A stretch of DNA of 64,000 nucleotides from an uncultured Desulfobacterales bacterium (GCA_938048455.1 CALIUY010000003.1:181077-245076), one strand, 5' to 3'; positions 1 through 11,101 are shown, counted from the stretch's first letter. The notes: a model not told the origin generated them from the letters alone. A program made the numbers and translations.

Positions 1-1
1 A

Positions 2-454
2 AAGGTGCGCCGGGAGGTCCTCGCCCTGCCGCGCCCCCCTGAGGAGCTGCGCCGGGAGGTGTCGACGATGCGCGAGCGCATGCGGCGCAGCGCGCCGAGG
101 GGCTCCGAGGGGGAGTTCGATCTCAAGCAGGATCCCGGGGGCATCGTGGACATCGAGTTTCTGGTGCAGCTGCTCACGTTGCGCCACGCTCGGCGCGTGC
201 CGGAACTCTGCGCCTGGACCGACACCGTGCGGTTGATCCAGACCCTCAACACTTACCGGATCCTCGGCGAAATCGAGGCCCACGTGCTCAAGCACGCCTA
301 CCTGATCTACCGCGCGGCCGCCCACCGCCTGGCCCTTCAGGAAGCCCCCCCCCGCGTGCCCGCGGAACGCTTCGCCCTGCTGCGCTCCCGCGTGCAGCAG
401 ATCTGGGCCCGTGTCTTTCCCGACGGGCTTTCAGAAAAAGATACAAATCTGTAG
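2..454 (+). CDS. glnE: GlnE, glutamine synthetase adenylyltransferase/adenylyl-removing enzyme (3' end only)
   Basis: This is the C-terminal ~150 residues of the bifunctional enzyme that adenylylates and deadenylylates glutamine synthetase in response to PII and glutamine. The 5' part lies outside the window; the GTG taken as a start by the ORF track is internal, because the frame is open to base 2. The segment FDLKQDPGGIVDIEFLVQ is the conserved block of the C-terminal adenylyltransferase domain, and it is followed by the helical C-terminal domain. The stop is TAG at 452-454. It sits directly upstream of glnD, and the target GlnA with its adenylylation tyrosine is encoded four genes downstream, so the regulatory pair is complete here. 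I am confident of the family. Confidence 0.9.
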   Translation, partial: KVRREVLALPRPPEELRREVSTMRERMRRSAPRGSEGEFDLKQDPGGIVDIEFLVQLLTLRHARRVPELCAWTDTVRLIQTLNTYRILGEIEAHVLKHAYLIYRAAAHRLALQEAPPRVPAERFALLRSRVQQIWARVFPDGLSEKDTNL

Positions 455-458
455 TATC

Positions 459-492
459 AAAAAGGCAAAAAATTTCATTATTGTCCTTTTTT
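459..492 (+). terminator. Probable Rho-independent terminator after glnE
   Basis: An AT-rich hairpin (AAAAAGG pairing with CCTTTTT, loop about 20 nt) ends in six T residues just after the glnE stop. It separates glnE from the sigma-54 promoter of the next operon. The long loop makes it a weak structure. Confidence 0.45.
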
Positions 493-560
493 CGGCTCGT
501 GGGGATCTCGCCTCAAGCCCGTACCCCTCCCGGTATTAGAGAAACCGGGCCGAAGGCTGC

Positions 561-576
561 TGGCACTTTCCTTGCT
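561..576 (+). promoter_or_regulatory. Sigma-54 (RpoN) promoter of the glnD-amtB-glnK-glnA operon
   Basis: TGGCACTTTCCTTGCT matches the sigma-54 consensus (TGGCAC-N5-TTGCW), with the invariant -24 GG at 562-563 and -12 GC at 574-575 in exact register. Transcription should start near 587, just before the AGGAG at 591-595. This excludes the TTG at 572 as the glnD start. Sigma-54 control of glutamine metabolism genes is well established. The activator is not shown by the sequence, and I found no clear NifA (TGT-N10-ACA) or NtrC site upstream. Confidence 0.85.
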
Positions 577-604
577 TCTCCGCATCCCCGAGGAGATCTC
601 GGAG

Positions 605-3261
605 GTGAAAGCCGCGCCGATGCCAAACGCCGCCGAAAGCCGCCGCAACGCCGCCTCCGCCTTGAAGGAGAAGCTCCAGGAGATCCACGCCGCCCTCCGA
701 AAGCGCCGGCCGCAGGAGGGGCTTTCCCCGATCAGCCCGGCGGTGGACGAATACTTCGAGGAAGCCTTCGCGGACAGCCCGAGTGGGCCTTTCCTCGAAA
801 TCAACCGCAACCCCTACGCCATCATCGCCCTCGGGGGCTACGGCCGCGAGGAGCTCAACCTGCGCTCGGACATCGACCTGCTGTTTCTCTTCCGGCGCGC
901 GGTCCCTGCCGGCGTGGAGGCTCTCGTCCGGGAGATGATCTACCCCCTGTGGGACCTGGGTCTCGAGGTGGGCTATGCCCTGCGGTCGCTTCGGGACTGC
1001 CTTGCGCTAGCGTCGAGCGATTTCCAGATCCTCACCCCGCTTCTCGACGCCCGTTTCGTCTGCGGGGTCTCGGCGCTCTACTCCGAGCTGCTCGAGGGAC
1101 TGCGCGTCGAACTGAACCGCCGCCGCGGCTGGGTGATCGAGAGGCTCGGCGAACACACCCGTCTGCGGCACGAGCGCTTCGGCGACTCCGCCCACCTCCT
1201 CGAACCGCACCTCAAGGAAGGTCAGGGGGGCCTGCGGGACTATCACTGCCTGCGCTGGGCCGCGCGCCTCGACCACGAGGTGCTGCAACCCCGGGACCTC
1301 GAATACACGGGTTTGCTCTCCCACGGGGAATTCGCAACGCTTTGGAGCGCGCTGCAGTTCATCTGGACGGTGCGCGATCACCTGCACGAGATCTGCCGCC
1401 GCCGGGTCGATCGGCTGTATTTCGAACACCAGATCATCATCGCCGACCGGCTGGAATACGGCGCCGAGGACGGTCAGCAACCGGTCGAGCGTTTCCTCGG
1501 CGAACTGCACCGCCACATGGACGCGATCAAGCGGTTGCATCTCGCCTGCATGCGCGAGCTCACCGCCCCGAAAAAGAAGCGGCGGATCCCGGCCCCGTCC
1601 CTGCCCGAGGGGATTGTCGCCACCCCCGAGGGTTTTCTCCGCTTCGAGGACGCCGAGGCGATCCTGAAACGCCCCGAACTGCTGATCCGCATCTTCACCG
1701 AGAGCGCCCGGTTGGGCTTGCCGCTCGCCGGCGAGGCCCGGCGGCTGGTCCGCGAATTTCTGCATCTCGTCGACGGGCCCCTGCGCACGGCGCCCGCGGT
1801 GGTGCGCGCTCTGGAGTCGCTGCTCGTCCACCCGCAGGCCGGCGAAACCTTGCTCGACGAGCTTCTCGCCTCGGGACTGCTCGAGGCCCTGATCCCCGAA
1901 TTCCGGGGGGTCGCCCACCGCATTCAGTACGACGAATACCACGTTTACCCCGTCGACCGGCACCTGCTGCATACGGTGGCCGTCCTGCAACAACTCGCCC
2001 AGCGCCCCGCCGGAGAAACCGAGGATCTGCCGGCGCGGATTTACCGGGAACTTCCGCGCAAGGCGCTGCTCCACTGGGCGGCGCTCTTGCACGACATCGG
2101 CAAAGCGGACCCCGCGCCGGGTCACGCCGCGCGCGGCGCCGAACGCGTGCGCGGCATTCTCGCCGCGCGGGGCTTTTCCCCGGAGGAGCAAGAAAAAGCG
2201 GCCTTTCTCGTGCGCGAGCACCTGCTGCTCATCCAGACCGCCACCCGCCGCGACATCCACGACGAGGAGACCGCGCTCGCCTGCGCGCGGCGCATCCCCG
2301 GCCCGGAAGCCCTCAAGATGCTCTACCTCCTCACCGTCGCCGACGCCCGGGCGACGGGGCCGGCGGCCTGGTCCGACTGGACCGCGCACCTGCTGCAGGA
2401 GTTCTTCCTGAAAGTCCTGCACGTCATCGAAGAGGGCGATCTCGCCAGCCGCCGCACCGTGGAGGCGATCGAAAGCAAGCGCATCGCCCTTCTCGCCGGC
2501 GCGGCATCGGAGGCCGAGCGCCGGCGGTCGGCGGAGATCTTTCCCTTCCTCAGTCCCCGCTATCTTCTCGCCATGGATCCCTCCGAGATCGCCGACCACA
2601 TCGCCCTTTCCCGCCGGCTGGGCGAGCGTGCCTTCGTCTGGGACGTTCAGCCCGCGGCCGGGGGCAAAACCCGTCGGCTCACCGTCTGCGCCCAGGACCG
2701 CCCCGGTTTGATGGCGAGCCTCGCAGGGGTCTTCACCTTGAACGGGGTCGACATCCTCGATGTGCTCGTCTTCACCTGGAGAAACGGGCTCGCGCTCGAC
2801 CGCTTCGAACTGAGTCCCCCGCCCGACCCGATCTTCGAGGAGGAGCGCTGGCAGCGCGCCGCCGAGCATCTCGAGGCGGTCCTGGCGGGAAAGCTCGATC
2901 TGGCGGCCGTGCTCGCCCCGCGGCTCGAAGCCGCCCGGGCGGCGGCCCGACCCCGCGCCGGGCGAAAACCTCACCGCGTGCAGATCGACAACGCGAGCTC
3001 CAGCTTTTTTACGATCGTGGAGGTTTTCACCCACGACTTCCCCGGCTTGCTTTACTGCATCGCCGATACGCTCTACCGCCACGGCCTCGACATCCGCGTG
3101 GCGAAGATCGCCACTCAGGTCGACCAGGTGGTGGACGTCTTCTACGTCCGCGATCTCGCGGGCGAAAAAATCCTCGAACCCGAACGGATCGCCGCGCTCG
3201 AACAGGGAATTCTCGAGCGGCTGGCCTCCCCCCATCTCCCCCGGAAAGGAGAATCGAACCC

Positions 3262-3265
<4 letters not shown>
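605..3265 (+). CDS. glnD: GlnD, PII uridylyltransferase/uridylyl-removing enzyme
   Basis: GlnD senses glutamine and uridylylates or deuridylylates PII. The domains appear in the expected order. There is a nucleotidyltransferase domain with GGYGREELNLRSDIDLLF (GG and DxD metal ligands), a PII-uridylyltransferase helical region, an HD domain with LLHDIGKADPAPGH for the uridylyl-removing activity, and two C-terminal ACT domains (DRPGLMASLAG and HDFPGLLYCIADTL) that bind glutamine. It is about 886 residues, the usual size. I start it at GTG 605, nine bases after AGGAG; the ATG at 620 is the alternative. The TTG at 572 in the ORF track lies inside the sigma-54 promoter. The stop overlaps the amtB start (ATGA), indicating translational coupling. 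Confidence 0.93.
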
Positions 3266-4935
<1,670 letters not shown>

Positions 4936-4981
4936 AACCCCGTCCGAGAGGAACTTCAACCCCATTCGAGGAGGATTCGCG

Positions 4982-6394
4982 ATGAAACCCAAGGAAGTTC
5001 TGGCTTTCGCCAAGGAACACGGCGCCCGCATGCTCGATCTGCGCTTCATGGACTTTCCCGGCCTCTGGCAGCACTTCTCCGTCCCCCTGCACCAGCTCGA
5101 CGAGGGAAGCTTCGAAGACGGATTCGGCTTCGACGGCTCGAGCATCCGCGGCTGGCAGCCGATCAACGCGAGCGACATGCTCGTCATTCCGGATCCGGCG
5201 ACCGCGCGCATGGATCCCTTCACCCAGGAACCCACGTTGGTCATGATCTGCGACATCGTCGACCCGGTCACCCGCGCGCCCTATACGCGGGATCCGCGCA
5301 ACATCGCCAAGAAGGCCGAGGCTTACCTCAAGAGCACGGGCATCGCCGACGTCGCCTTCATGGGTCCGGAGGCCGAGTTTTTCATTTTCGACGACATCCG
5401 CTACGAATCGACCTCTTACGGCGCTTTCTACGAAATCGACTCGATCGAGGGGACCTGGAACACGGGACGCGATGAGGGACCGAACCTGGGATACAAGCCG
5501 CGGCCCAAGGAGGGCTATTTCCCCGTGCCGCCGATGGACAAGTTCCAGGATCTGCGTACGGAGATGGTCATGGAGCTCGAGCGGCTGGGCATCGAGGTCG
5601 AGGCCCAGCACCACGAGGTGGCCACCGCCGGTCAGGCGGAGATCGACATGAAATTCAAGCCGCTGCTCCAGATGGCCGACCAGCTCATGTGGTTCAAGTA
5701 CGTGCTCAAGAACGTGGCCTACCGCCGCAATCACACCGTGACCTTCATGCCCAAGCCGCTCTTCGGCGACAACGGCTCGGGCATGCACACCCACGTGAGC
5801 CTCTGGAAGGACGGCAAAAACCTCTTCGCCGGCGACAAGTACGCCGGGGTCTCGCCGATGACGCTTTACGCCATCGGCGGGATTCTCAAGCACTGCCGCG
5901 CGCTGTGCGCGATCACCAACCCGACGACCAACTCCTACAAGCGGCTGGTCCCGGGCTATGAGGCGCCCGTCAACCTCGCCTACTCCAGCCGCAACCGCAG
6001 CGCGGCGATCCGCATCCCGATGTACTCGACCTCGCCCAAGGCGAAGCGGATCGAATTCCGCACCCCCGACCCGTCCTGCAACGGCTACCTCGCCTTCAGT
6101 GCGATCCTGATGGCCATCCTCGACGGCATCCAGAACAAGATCGACCCGGGGGATCCTCTCGACAAGAACATCTACGACCTGCCGCCCGAGGAGCTCGCCC
6201 AGGTGCCCTCGGCGCCGGGATCCCTCGATGAGGCGCTCGCCTGTCTGCGGGCCGACCACGACTTTTTGCTCAAGGGCGACGTCTTCACGCGGGATGCGCT
6301 CGAGATGTGGATCGAATACAAGACCAAGGCCGAGGTGGACGCCGTGCGGCTGCGCCCGCACCCCCACGAGTTCTTCCTCTATTTCGACATCTGA
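4982..6394 (+). CDS. glnA: Glutamine synthetase type I, GlnA
   Basis: Makes glutamine from glutamate, ammonia and ATP; it forms a cytoplasmic dodecamer. The protein has 470 residues, the normal GSI length. [11 protein letters not shown] (N-terminal beta-grasp), the ATP/metal segment [11 protein letters not shown] and the glutamate-site loop NRSAAIRIP are intact. The adenylylation site [10 protein letters not shown] is present with the tyrosine at codon 398, matching Tyr397 of the mature E. coli enzyme, so GlnE regulation is expected. It is the last gene of the operon and is followed by a strong terminator. GGAGGA lies 7 bases before the ATG. Confidence 0.97.
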   Translation: MKPKEVLAFAKEHGARMLDLRFMDFPGLWQHFSVPLHQLDEGSFEDGFGFDGSSIRGWQPINASDMLVIPDPATARMDPFTQEPTLVMICDIVDPVTRAPYTRDPRNIAKKAEAYLKSTGIADVAFMGPEAEFFIFDDIRYESTSYGAFYEIDSIEGTWNTGRDEGPNLGYKPRPKEGYFPVPPMDKFQDLRTEMVMELERLGIEVEAQHHEVATAGQAEIDMKFKPLLQMADQLMWFKYVLKNVAYRRNHTVTFMPKPLFGDNGSGMHTHVSLWKDGKNLFAGDKYAGVSPMTLYAIGGILKHCRALCAITNPTTNSYKRLVPGYEAPVNLAYSSRNRSAAIRIPMYSTSPKAKRIEFRTPDPSCNGYLAFSAILMAILDGIQNKIDPGDPLDKNIYDLPPEELAQVPSAPGSLDEALACLRADHDFLLKGDVFTRDALEMWIEYKTKAEVDAVRLRPHPHEFFLYFDI

Positions 6395-6426
6395 ACCGCC
6401 CGCAGGCCGCATCGCCGCCGCCCCCG

Positions 6427-6470
6427 GGACGGCCGGGCGGAGAGCTCCCGCCCGGCCGTCCTTATTCTTT
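6427..6470 (+). terminator. Rho-independent terminator of the gln operon
   Basis: A perfect 14-bp stem (GGACGGCCGGGCGG with CCGCCCGGCCGTCC) and a 7-nt loop are followed by TTATTCTTT. It lies between the convergent glnA and nifA-like genes and serves glnA; the stem could also slow transcription from the other side. Confidence 0.85.
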
Positions 6471-6537
6471 CCGGGGATCGGGGGCCAAGAGCCGGCAGCG
6501 GCGCCCTTCGGCCGCGGCGGAGGGGCGCCGGGCGCGG

Positions 6538-8070
6538 TCAGGGCCGGTAGGCGCGGTAGTCGATCCCGTAGCGGCGCGCCTTGTAGGCGAACTTGCGCAC
6601 CGTCGTGCGCAAAAGCGCCGCCGCGGCGGTGATGTTGCCGCGGGTGTTCTTGAGGGCGTCGATCAGCATCTCGCGTTCGAGCTTGGCGACCGCCTCCTCG
6701 AGCGAGATCGCGGGAAGGGTTCCGGACTCGGTGCCGGTCTGCAGCGTGGGGGGCAAGTGGTAGCTGTGGATCACGCCCTCCTCGCACAGGAGCACGGCGC
6801 GCTCGATGCAGTTTTCGAGCTCGCGGACGTTTCCCGGCCAGTGGTATTGCATGAGCATGTCGATCGCCGGGGTCGAAAAGCGGCGGATGTCCTTTCCGTT
6901 TTCGCGGGCGTACTTTTCGAGAAAGTAGTCGGCGAGAAGCAGGATATCCGTCTTGCGCTCGCGCAGCGGCGGCATGTAGATCGGAAAGACGTTCAGCCGA
7001 TAGTAGAGGTCCCCGCGGAAATCCCCTTTTTCCACCGCCTGCTCGAGGTTCGAGTTCGTCGCCGCGATCACGCGCACGTCGACCCGGATCGTGCGCTGGC
7101 CGCCCACGCGGTCGAACTCTTTTTCCTGCAGGATCCGCAGCAGGTTCGCCTGCACGTCGAGGTTGAGGGAGCCGATCTCGTCGAGAAAGATCGTGCCGCG
7201 GTGGGCGAGCTCGAATTTGCCGATCTTCTGGCGGATCGCGCCGGTGAAGGCGCCTTTCTCGTGCCCGAAGAGCTCGCTTTCGATCAGGTTCTGGGGAAGC
7301 GCCGCGCAGTTCACTTTGATGAAAGGGCCGTTCGCCCGCGGGCTGTTGTAGTGGATGGAATTCGCGACGAGCTCCTTTCCCGTGCCGCTCTCGCCGCGGA
7401 TGAGGACGGTCGCGTTGCTGCGGCAGACCCGGGAGATCATCTGGAAGACCTCGCGCATGCGGTTGGAGCTCCCGATGATGTGGCCGAAGCTGTACTTGTT
7501 CTGGAGCTCGGATTGCAGCCGCCGATTCTCCTCGCGCAGCCGCTCGTGCTCGAGGCGGATGGTCTCCAGCTTGCTCACGTGGCTCGCCAGCATCGTGGCG
7601 ATGACCGTGAGCAGCCGCCGGCCCTCCTCGAGGGAAAAATCCGGATCGAAGGGCCGATCGACGCTCAGAGCGCCGATCACCTGACTGCCCTTCTTGATGG
7701 GAACGCAAAAGAAGGAGAGCTCGGCCGTCTTCTTGCCGCGGCGGCTCGCCGTGCGGTCGAGAAAGCGCGGCTCCTCGCTGATCCGCGCCACGGCGATCGC
7801 CTTGCCGGTTTGAATCACCTCGCCGGTCACCCCTTCGCCCAGCTTGTAGCGCACGCGCTCGATCGCCGCCGGTGCGATGCCGTGGGCGACTTCGATGCGG
7901 ATTTCCTCCTTCAAGGGGTCGAGCAGCGTGATCGTTCCCCGCACCATGTTCATGGAGGCCGAAAGGATGTCGAGGACCTTGTAGAGCGAGCGGCGCAGGT
8001 CGAGGTGTTCGTTTAAGGCTTTCGAGATCTCGTAGAGCAGGGTGACATGTTCGATGCGGTCGATTTTCAT
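6538..8070 (-). CDS. NifA-type sigma-54 transcriptional activator (GAF-AAA+-HTH)
   Basis: A 510-residue enhancer-binding protein. An N-terminal GAF sensor domain (about residues 20-165) is followed by a sigma-54-interacting AAA+ domain with Walker A GESGTGKE, the sigma-54 contact loop GAFTGA and Walker [10 protein letters not shown] Fis-type helix-turn-helix at the C-terminus ([25 protein letters not shown]) completes it. The architecture and GAF sequence match NifA. The linker after the AAA+ domain lacks the CX4C cysteine pair of oxygen-sensitive NifA proteins. It faces the sigma-54-driven gln operon, so it may regulate it; that is inference. No nif structural genes lie in the window, so I do not assign nifA. 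It starts with ATG and has its own plausible sigma-70-type promoter. Confidence 0.85.
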   Translation of the reverse strand: MKIDRIEHVTLLYEISKALNEHLDLRRSLYKVLDILSASMNMVRGTITLLDPLKEEIRIEVAHGIAPAAIERVRYKLGEGVTGEVIQTGKAIAVARISEEPRFLDRTASRRGKKTAELSFFCVPIKKGSQVIGALSVDRPFDPDFSLEEGRRLLTVIATMLASHVSKLETIRLEHERLREENRRLQSELQNKYSFGHIIGSSNRMREVFQMISRVCRSNATVLIRGESGTGKELVANSIHYNSPRANGPFIKVNCAALPQNLIESELFGHEKGAFTGAIRQKIGKFELAHRGTIFLDEIGSLNLDVQANLLRILQEKEFDRVGGQRTIRVDVRVIAATNSNLEQAVEKGDFRGDLYYRLNVFPIYMPPLRERKTDILLLADYFLEKYARENGKDIRRFSTPAIDMLMQYHWPGNVRELENCIERAVLLCEEGVIHSYHLPPTLQTGTESGTLPAISLEEAVAKLEREMLIDALKNTRGNITAAAALLRTTVRKFAYKARRYGIDYRAYRP

Positions 8071-8114
8071 GACCGATTTGAATCCTGTGAGAGTGTTTTT
8101 GACAATTTTGTTTT

Positions 8115-8143
8115 AGAATACCCGAGCGGCGCTTTTCCGGCAA
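8115..8143 (-). promoter_or_regulatory. Possible sigma-70 promoter of the nifA-like gene
   Basis: On the minus strand TTGCCG, 17 bases, then TATTCT (4/6 matches at each box) lie about 45 bases before the start codon, in a locally AT-rich gap between divergent genes. Confidence 0.35.
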
Positions 8144-8168
8144 GGGGCGGCGCAAGGAAAGGGCAGCG

Positions 8169-9371
8169 GTGATCCTGCACGTCGACATGGACGCCTTCTA
8201 CGCCGCGGTCGAGCAGCGCGACCGGCCGGAGCTTCGCGGCCTTCCGGTTGTCGTCGGCGGCACCGGAGGCCGCGGGGTGGTGGCGGCGGCGAGCTACGAG
8301 GCGCGCGCCTTCGGGGTGCGCTCGGCGATGCCCATGGCCGAGGCGCGTCGGCTCTGCCCGCAGGCCGTCTTTCTGCCGCCCCGGGGGGAGCGCTATCGCG
8401 AGGTCGCCCGCCGCATCCGCGAGGTGCTCGCCGGCTTCAGCCCGGTCGTCGAGCCCGTCTCGATCGACGAGGCCTTCCTGGACCTCGCCGGAACGGAGCG
8501 CCTTCACGGCCCGCCCGAAGCCGCGGGAAGGCAACTCAAAGAGCGGATCTTCGCCGCGGTCGGGCTCACCTGCTCGGTCGGCATCGCCCCCAACCGTTTT
8601 CTCGCCAAGGCGGCCTCCGATTTCCGCAAACCCGACGGCCTGACCGTGATCGCCCCCGGCGAGGTCGCCTCCTTTCTCGCCGCCCTGCCGCTTGAAAAGG
8701 CCCCCGGGGTCGGCCCCCGGATGCGGCAGCGGCTCTCCCGCTTCGGGGTGCGCTTCCTGGGGGAAATCGCCCGCATTCCCGAAATCGAGCTCGCGGCCCA
8801 TCTCGGCCGGGCCGGAAGGCGGCTCTGCGAACTCGCCCGGGGCATGGATTCTACCCCCCTCACCCCCGGTTCCTCCCCGCGCTCCTTCGGCAGCGAGTGC
8901 ACCCTCGCCCGCGACACCCGGGACCGGGACCTTCTTCGCCGGCTTTTGCTCGAACACGCGCAGGCCGTGGCGGGGGATCTCCGGGCGGCGGGGGTTCGCG
9001 CCCGCACGGTGGTTTTGAAAATCCGTCTGGCCGACTTCTCCCTCAACACGCGGCGGCGCACCTGGGAGGAGCCCGCTAGCGGCTCGCGCGAACTCCATCG
9101 TCGGGCGCTCGTTCTGCTCGAGGGGTTCCGGATCGGACAGCCGATCCGGCTGATCGGGATCGCCGCCACCGGCCTCGTCCCGGAAAAATCGGCCGGTCAG
9201 CGGCCGCTTTTCGCCGCCGAGCCGATGAGGGCATGGGAGCGGATCGACCGGACGATCGCCGCGATCGAGGAGCGTTTCGGGGAAGGAGCGGTCGTCCGCG
9301 CAAGCCTCAAGGAGGAGACGACGCCGTCCCCAGGGCCGCAAGGACGCGGCCGACGACCTGGTCGGGGGTGA
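8169..9371 (+). CDS. dinB: DNA polymerase IV, DinB
   Basis: Y-family translesion polymerase, 400 residues. The catalytic acidic residues are intact: HVDMDAFYAAVE near the N-terminus and PVSIDEAFLDLAGT around residue 100. The thumb and little-finger regions follow. Near the C-terminus QRPLF resembles a beta-clamp-binding motif. It starts with GTG, with AAGGA upstream. Its 3' end overlaps the convergent aroK gene by 65 bases. Unlike the Y-family protein encoded at 43.7 kb, this one should be catalytically active. No clear LexA-type site was recognised in front of it. Confidence 0.93.
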   Translation: MILHVDMDAFYAAVEQRDRPELRGLPVVVGGTGGRGVVAAASYEARAFGVRSAMPMAEARRLCPQAVFLPPRGERYREVARRIREVLAGFSPVVEPVSIDEAFLDLAGTERLHGPPEAAGRQLKERIFAAVGLTCSVGIAPNRFLAKAASDFRKPDGLTVIAPGEVASFLAALPLEKAPGVGPRMRQRLSRFGVRFLGEIARIPEIELAAHLGRAGRRLCELARGMDSTPLTPGSSPRSFGSECTLARDTRDRDLLRRLLLEHAQAVAGDLRAAGVRARTVVLKIRLADFSLNTRRRTWEEPASGSRELHRRALVLLEGFRIGQPIRLIGIAATGLVPEKSAGQRPLFAAEPMRAWERIDRTIAAIEERFGEGAVVRASLKEETTPSPGPQGRGRRPGRG

Positions 9372-9828
9372 GGCCGTCGGTGGGGATCACGAGATCGGCC
9401 GCCCGGCGATAAAGGGGATCGCGCTCGGCGTAAAGATCCGCGAGCCCCCGGCCGGGGGCGATCACGACCCCGCGGGCATCGAGATCGGCGAGCCTCTCTT
9501 GGAGGCGGCGGAGCTCGAGCGCCAGATAGAGGGCGATCCCGCCTTCCTTGAGATGGCGCATCGCCGCCTCGCGGTAGATGACGGATCCGCCGGGGGCGAC
9601 CACACAGCCGTCGAAGGAAAGCGAAAGCACATGGCGCTCTTCGATCCGGCAGAAACCCTCGAGGCCGTGCATGCGGATCAGCTCCTGAAGGCTCTTGCCT
9701 TCGCGGCGCTGGATGACGAGATCGGTGTCGAGAAAGGAGAAGTTGAGCCGCTTGGCGAGCAGAACGCCGACGGTGCTTTTCCCGGCGGCGGGCATGCCGA
9801 TCAACACCAGGTGGCGGCAAGGGGACAT
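9307..9828 (-). CDS. aroK: Shikimate kinase (AroK-like)
   Basis: P-loop kinase of the shikimate kinase family, 173 residues. Walker A is GMPAAGKST and the substrate-binding aspartate segment is FLDTDLVIQRREGKSLQE. The usual GGG motif appears as APGGS, and the lid/base region AERDPLYRRAADLVI follows. Some bacteria carry a second shikimate-kinase-like protein of this slightly divergent kind, so the substrate is probable rather than proven. The gene stands alone on the minus strand, overlaps the end of dinB, and lies downstream of the PEP-CTERM gene, separated from it by a terminator. Confidence 0.75.
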   Translation of the reverse strand: MSPCRHLVLIGMPAAGKSTVGVLLAKRLNFSFLDTDLVIQRREGKSLQELIRMHGLEGFCRIEERHVLSLSFDGCVVAPGGSVIYREAAMRHLKEGGIALYLALELRRLQERLADLDARGVVIAPGRGLADLYAERDPLYRRAADLVIPTDGLTPDQVVGRVLAALGTASSPP

Positions 9829-9831
9829 GGG

Positions 9832-9870
9832 CTAAAAGAGGAAAGCCGCGGCCGAACGCCGCGGCTTTCC
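9832..9870 (-). terminator. Rho-independent terminator of the PEP-CTERM gene
   Basis: Minus-strand hairpin with a perfect 12-bp stem (GAAAGCCGCGGC with GCCGCGGCTTTC) and a 5-nt loop, followed after a few bases by CTTTTAG. It lies between the stop of the choice-of-anchor gene and the aroK start. Confidence 0.7.
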
Positions 9871-9896
9871 CGAAAAGGAAGAGGAGCGTTTCGGGA

Positions 9897-10898
9897 TCAA
9901 AGGATACGCCGCCTCAGGGCGCCCAGGACGAAGAGCCCGACCCCCAGCAGGGCCACCGTCGCCGGCTCCGGAATCGGTTTCGCGGGAAGAACACCGGCGA
10001 ACAGCTCGTTGTGGGCCTCCCCGGTCCCGAAGAGCGAGCGCGCGATCAGCCCCCCCTCGATGTGGCCGTCGAAAAAGCCGACCTTCGCCCAGGGAGCGAG
10101 AACCGTGCCGTGCACCTCGATTCCGGCGATCTTGAGCGCGGTCGCCTCGTAGAAATTGTAGAGGATGCGGTCGTCGGGGAAAAGACCCTCCTTGTCCTGG
10201 TCGCCGTAAAGCCCGTTGAAGTAGAAGCCGAAGCGCTCCAGGGAGCCGATTTTTCCCGCAATGTTGACGAGCACCGTCGATCCCTCGGGGACCTCGATCC
10301 GGAAATCCCCGATGCGCAGGAGGTCCCAGGCCGAAAGGGTGAAGATGTTGAGTTGGGCGTCCGCGCCCTTGAGGTAGAGGTTGGAATCGGATTTTTCGAC
10401 CGTGCCGTTGGGGTGGAGGCTGCCCCAGAAGGAGGACATCTCCTGAAGAAAGGAGCGCTCTTTTTGGAAGTCGAGCGGCGGCGGGGTCTTTTGCTGCAGG
10501 CTGCCGTAGGTGAAGGTTTCGTAGCCGCCGGGGTCTTTCCCGATGAAGGCCTTGCCGCCGACGACGATATCGCCTTTCTTGAAATCCGGATCGCCGGAAT
10601 TCTCGGGGGGGAAATAGCCCACGCTGCCTCGGCGGGCGAAGAGGTTTCCGCCCACGATGAGCTCGGGGTCGGTGTCATCGCCGTTCTTCTCGCGGATCAG
10701 GCGCGCAACCGACATGTCCGAGTAGAAAACGTTTCCGCCGGCGGCCACCCGGCCCTCGGTGTCGGTCTTCCATTGCACGATCTCCTCGAAGACGAAAACA
10801 TTGAATTGGGAGGCAACCCCCAGAGGCGCAGCCGCGGCGATCCCGGAAAAGCTCACCAATAAAAAAGCGAGCTTGAGAGCGAAGGCCGAGCGTTTCAT
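9897..10898 (-). CDS. Choice-of-anchor A family exported protein with PEP-CTERM sorting signal
   Basis: A 333-residue secreted protein. A signal peptide (KLAFLLVSFSGIAAAAPLG) precedes a choice-of-anchor A domain (LGVASQFNVFVFE, GRVAAGGNVFY, IVGGNLFARRG, GTVLAPWAKVGFFDG, EGGLIARSL). The C-terminal tripartite sorting signal is IPEPATVALLGVGLFVLGALRRRIL: PEP motif, membrane helix, arginine cluster. The family is processed by exosortase and is associated with exopolysaccharide-producing biofilm bacteria. No exosortase gene is in the window. I start it at ATG 10898 (MKRSAF), directly after the purine-rich GAGGTGGAG; the GTG two codons earlier is part of that site. Confidence 0.85.
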   Translation of the reverse strand: MKRSAFALKLAFLLVSFSGIAAAAPLGVASQFNVFVFEEIVQWKTDTEGRVAAGGNVFYSDMSVARLIREKNGDDTDPELIVGGNLFARRGSVGYFPPENSGDPDFKKGDIVVGGKAFIGKDPGGYETFTYGSLQQKTPPPLDFQKERSFLQEMSSFWGSLHPNGTVEKSDSNLYLKGADAQLNIFTLSAWDLLRIGDFRIEVPEGSTVLVNIAGKIGSLERFGFYFNGLYGDQDKEGLFPDDRILYNFYEATALKIAGIEVHGTVLAPWAKVGFFDGHIEGGLIARSLFGTGEAHNELFAGVLPAKPIPEPATVALLGVGLFVLGALRRRIL

Positions 10899-10945
10899 CT
10901 CCACCTCGTTGGAACGGGTTCAAGGCCAAAAAGTGAATTTTGCTT

Positions 10946-10974
10946 AAATTAGCAGCGCTCCGTGGCGCTGTCAA
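10946..10974 (-). promoter_or_regulatory. Sigma-70 promoter of the PEP-CTERM gene
   Basis: On the minus strand TTGACA (6/6), 17 bases, TAATTT (3/6), about 45 bases before the start codon. The spacer contains an imperfect inverted repeat (AGCGCC-N4-AGCGCT), a possible operator. Confidence 0.5.
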
Positions 10975-11046
10975 ACACAAATTCTCCGGCCTCCGGAATG
11001 AATCAGGAAGGAGGGCGAGGAGAGCCGAAAAACGTTCGGGCATCCG

Positions 11047-11093
11047 TTTCCACATATTGATCGATACTCCGGTTGACACACAACATATGGTAT
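11047..11093. promoter_or_regulatory. Tandem NrdR-box-like operator upstream of nrdJ
   Basis: ACACAACATATGGTAT at 11078-11093 matches 13 of 16 positions of the NrdR-box consensus ACACWATATATWGTGT. A second, weaker copy (TTTCCACATATTGATC, 11047-11062) has its ACATAT core exactly 31 bases upstream, the spacing typical of paired NrdR boxes. The downstream box lies in the spacer of the predicted nrdJ promoter, as expected for a repressor site. The match is by eye; nrdR itself is not in the window. The rest of the 389-base gap around it holds only the two promoters listed. Confidence 0.6.
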
Positions 11094-11101
11094 GAAATAC
11101 T
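11073..11101 (+). promoter_or_regulatory. Predicted nrdJ promoter
   Basis: TTGACA (6/6), 17 bases, AATACT (4/6). It is followed by a leader of about 180 bases before nrdJ and overlapped by the NrdR-like box. Confidence 0.5.

Noticed and set aside
572-604. TTG start of glnD given by the ORF track
   Set aside because: It lies inside the -12 element of the sigma-54 promoter, upstream of the predicted transcription start. GTG 605 with AGGAG fits.
6538-8070. Naming the regulator nifA
   Set aside because: No nitrogenase genes or NifA sites are in the window. The domain layout alone does not separate NifA from other GAF-type sigma-54 activators.
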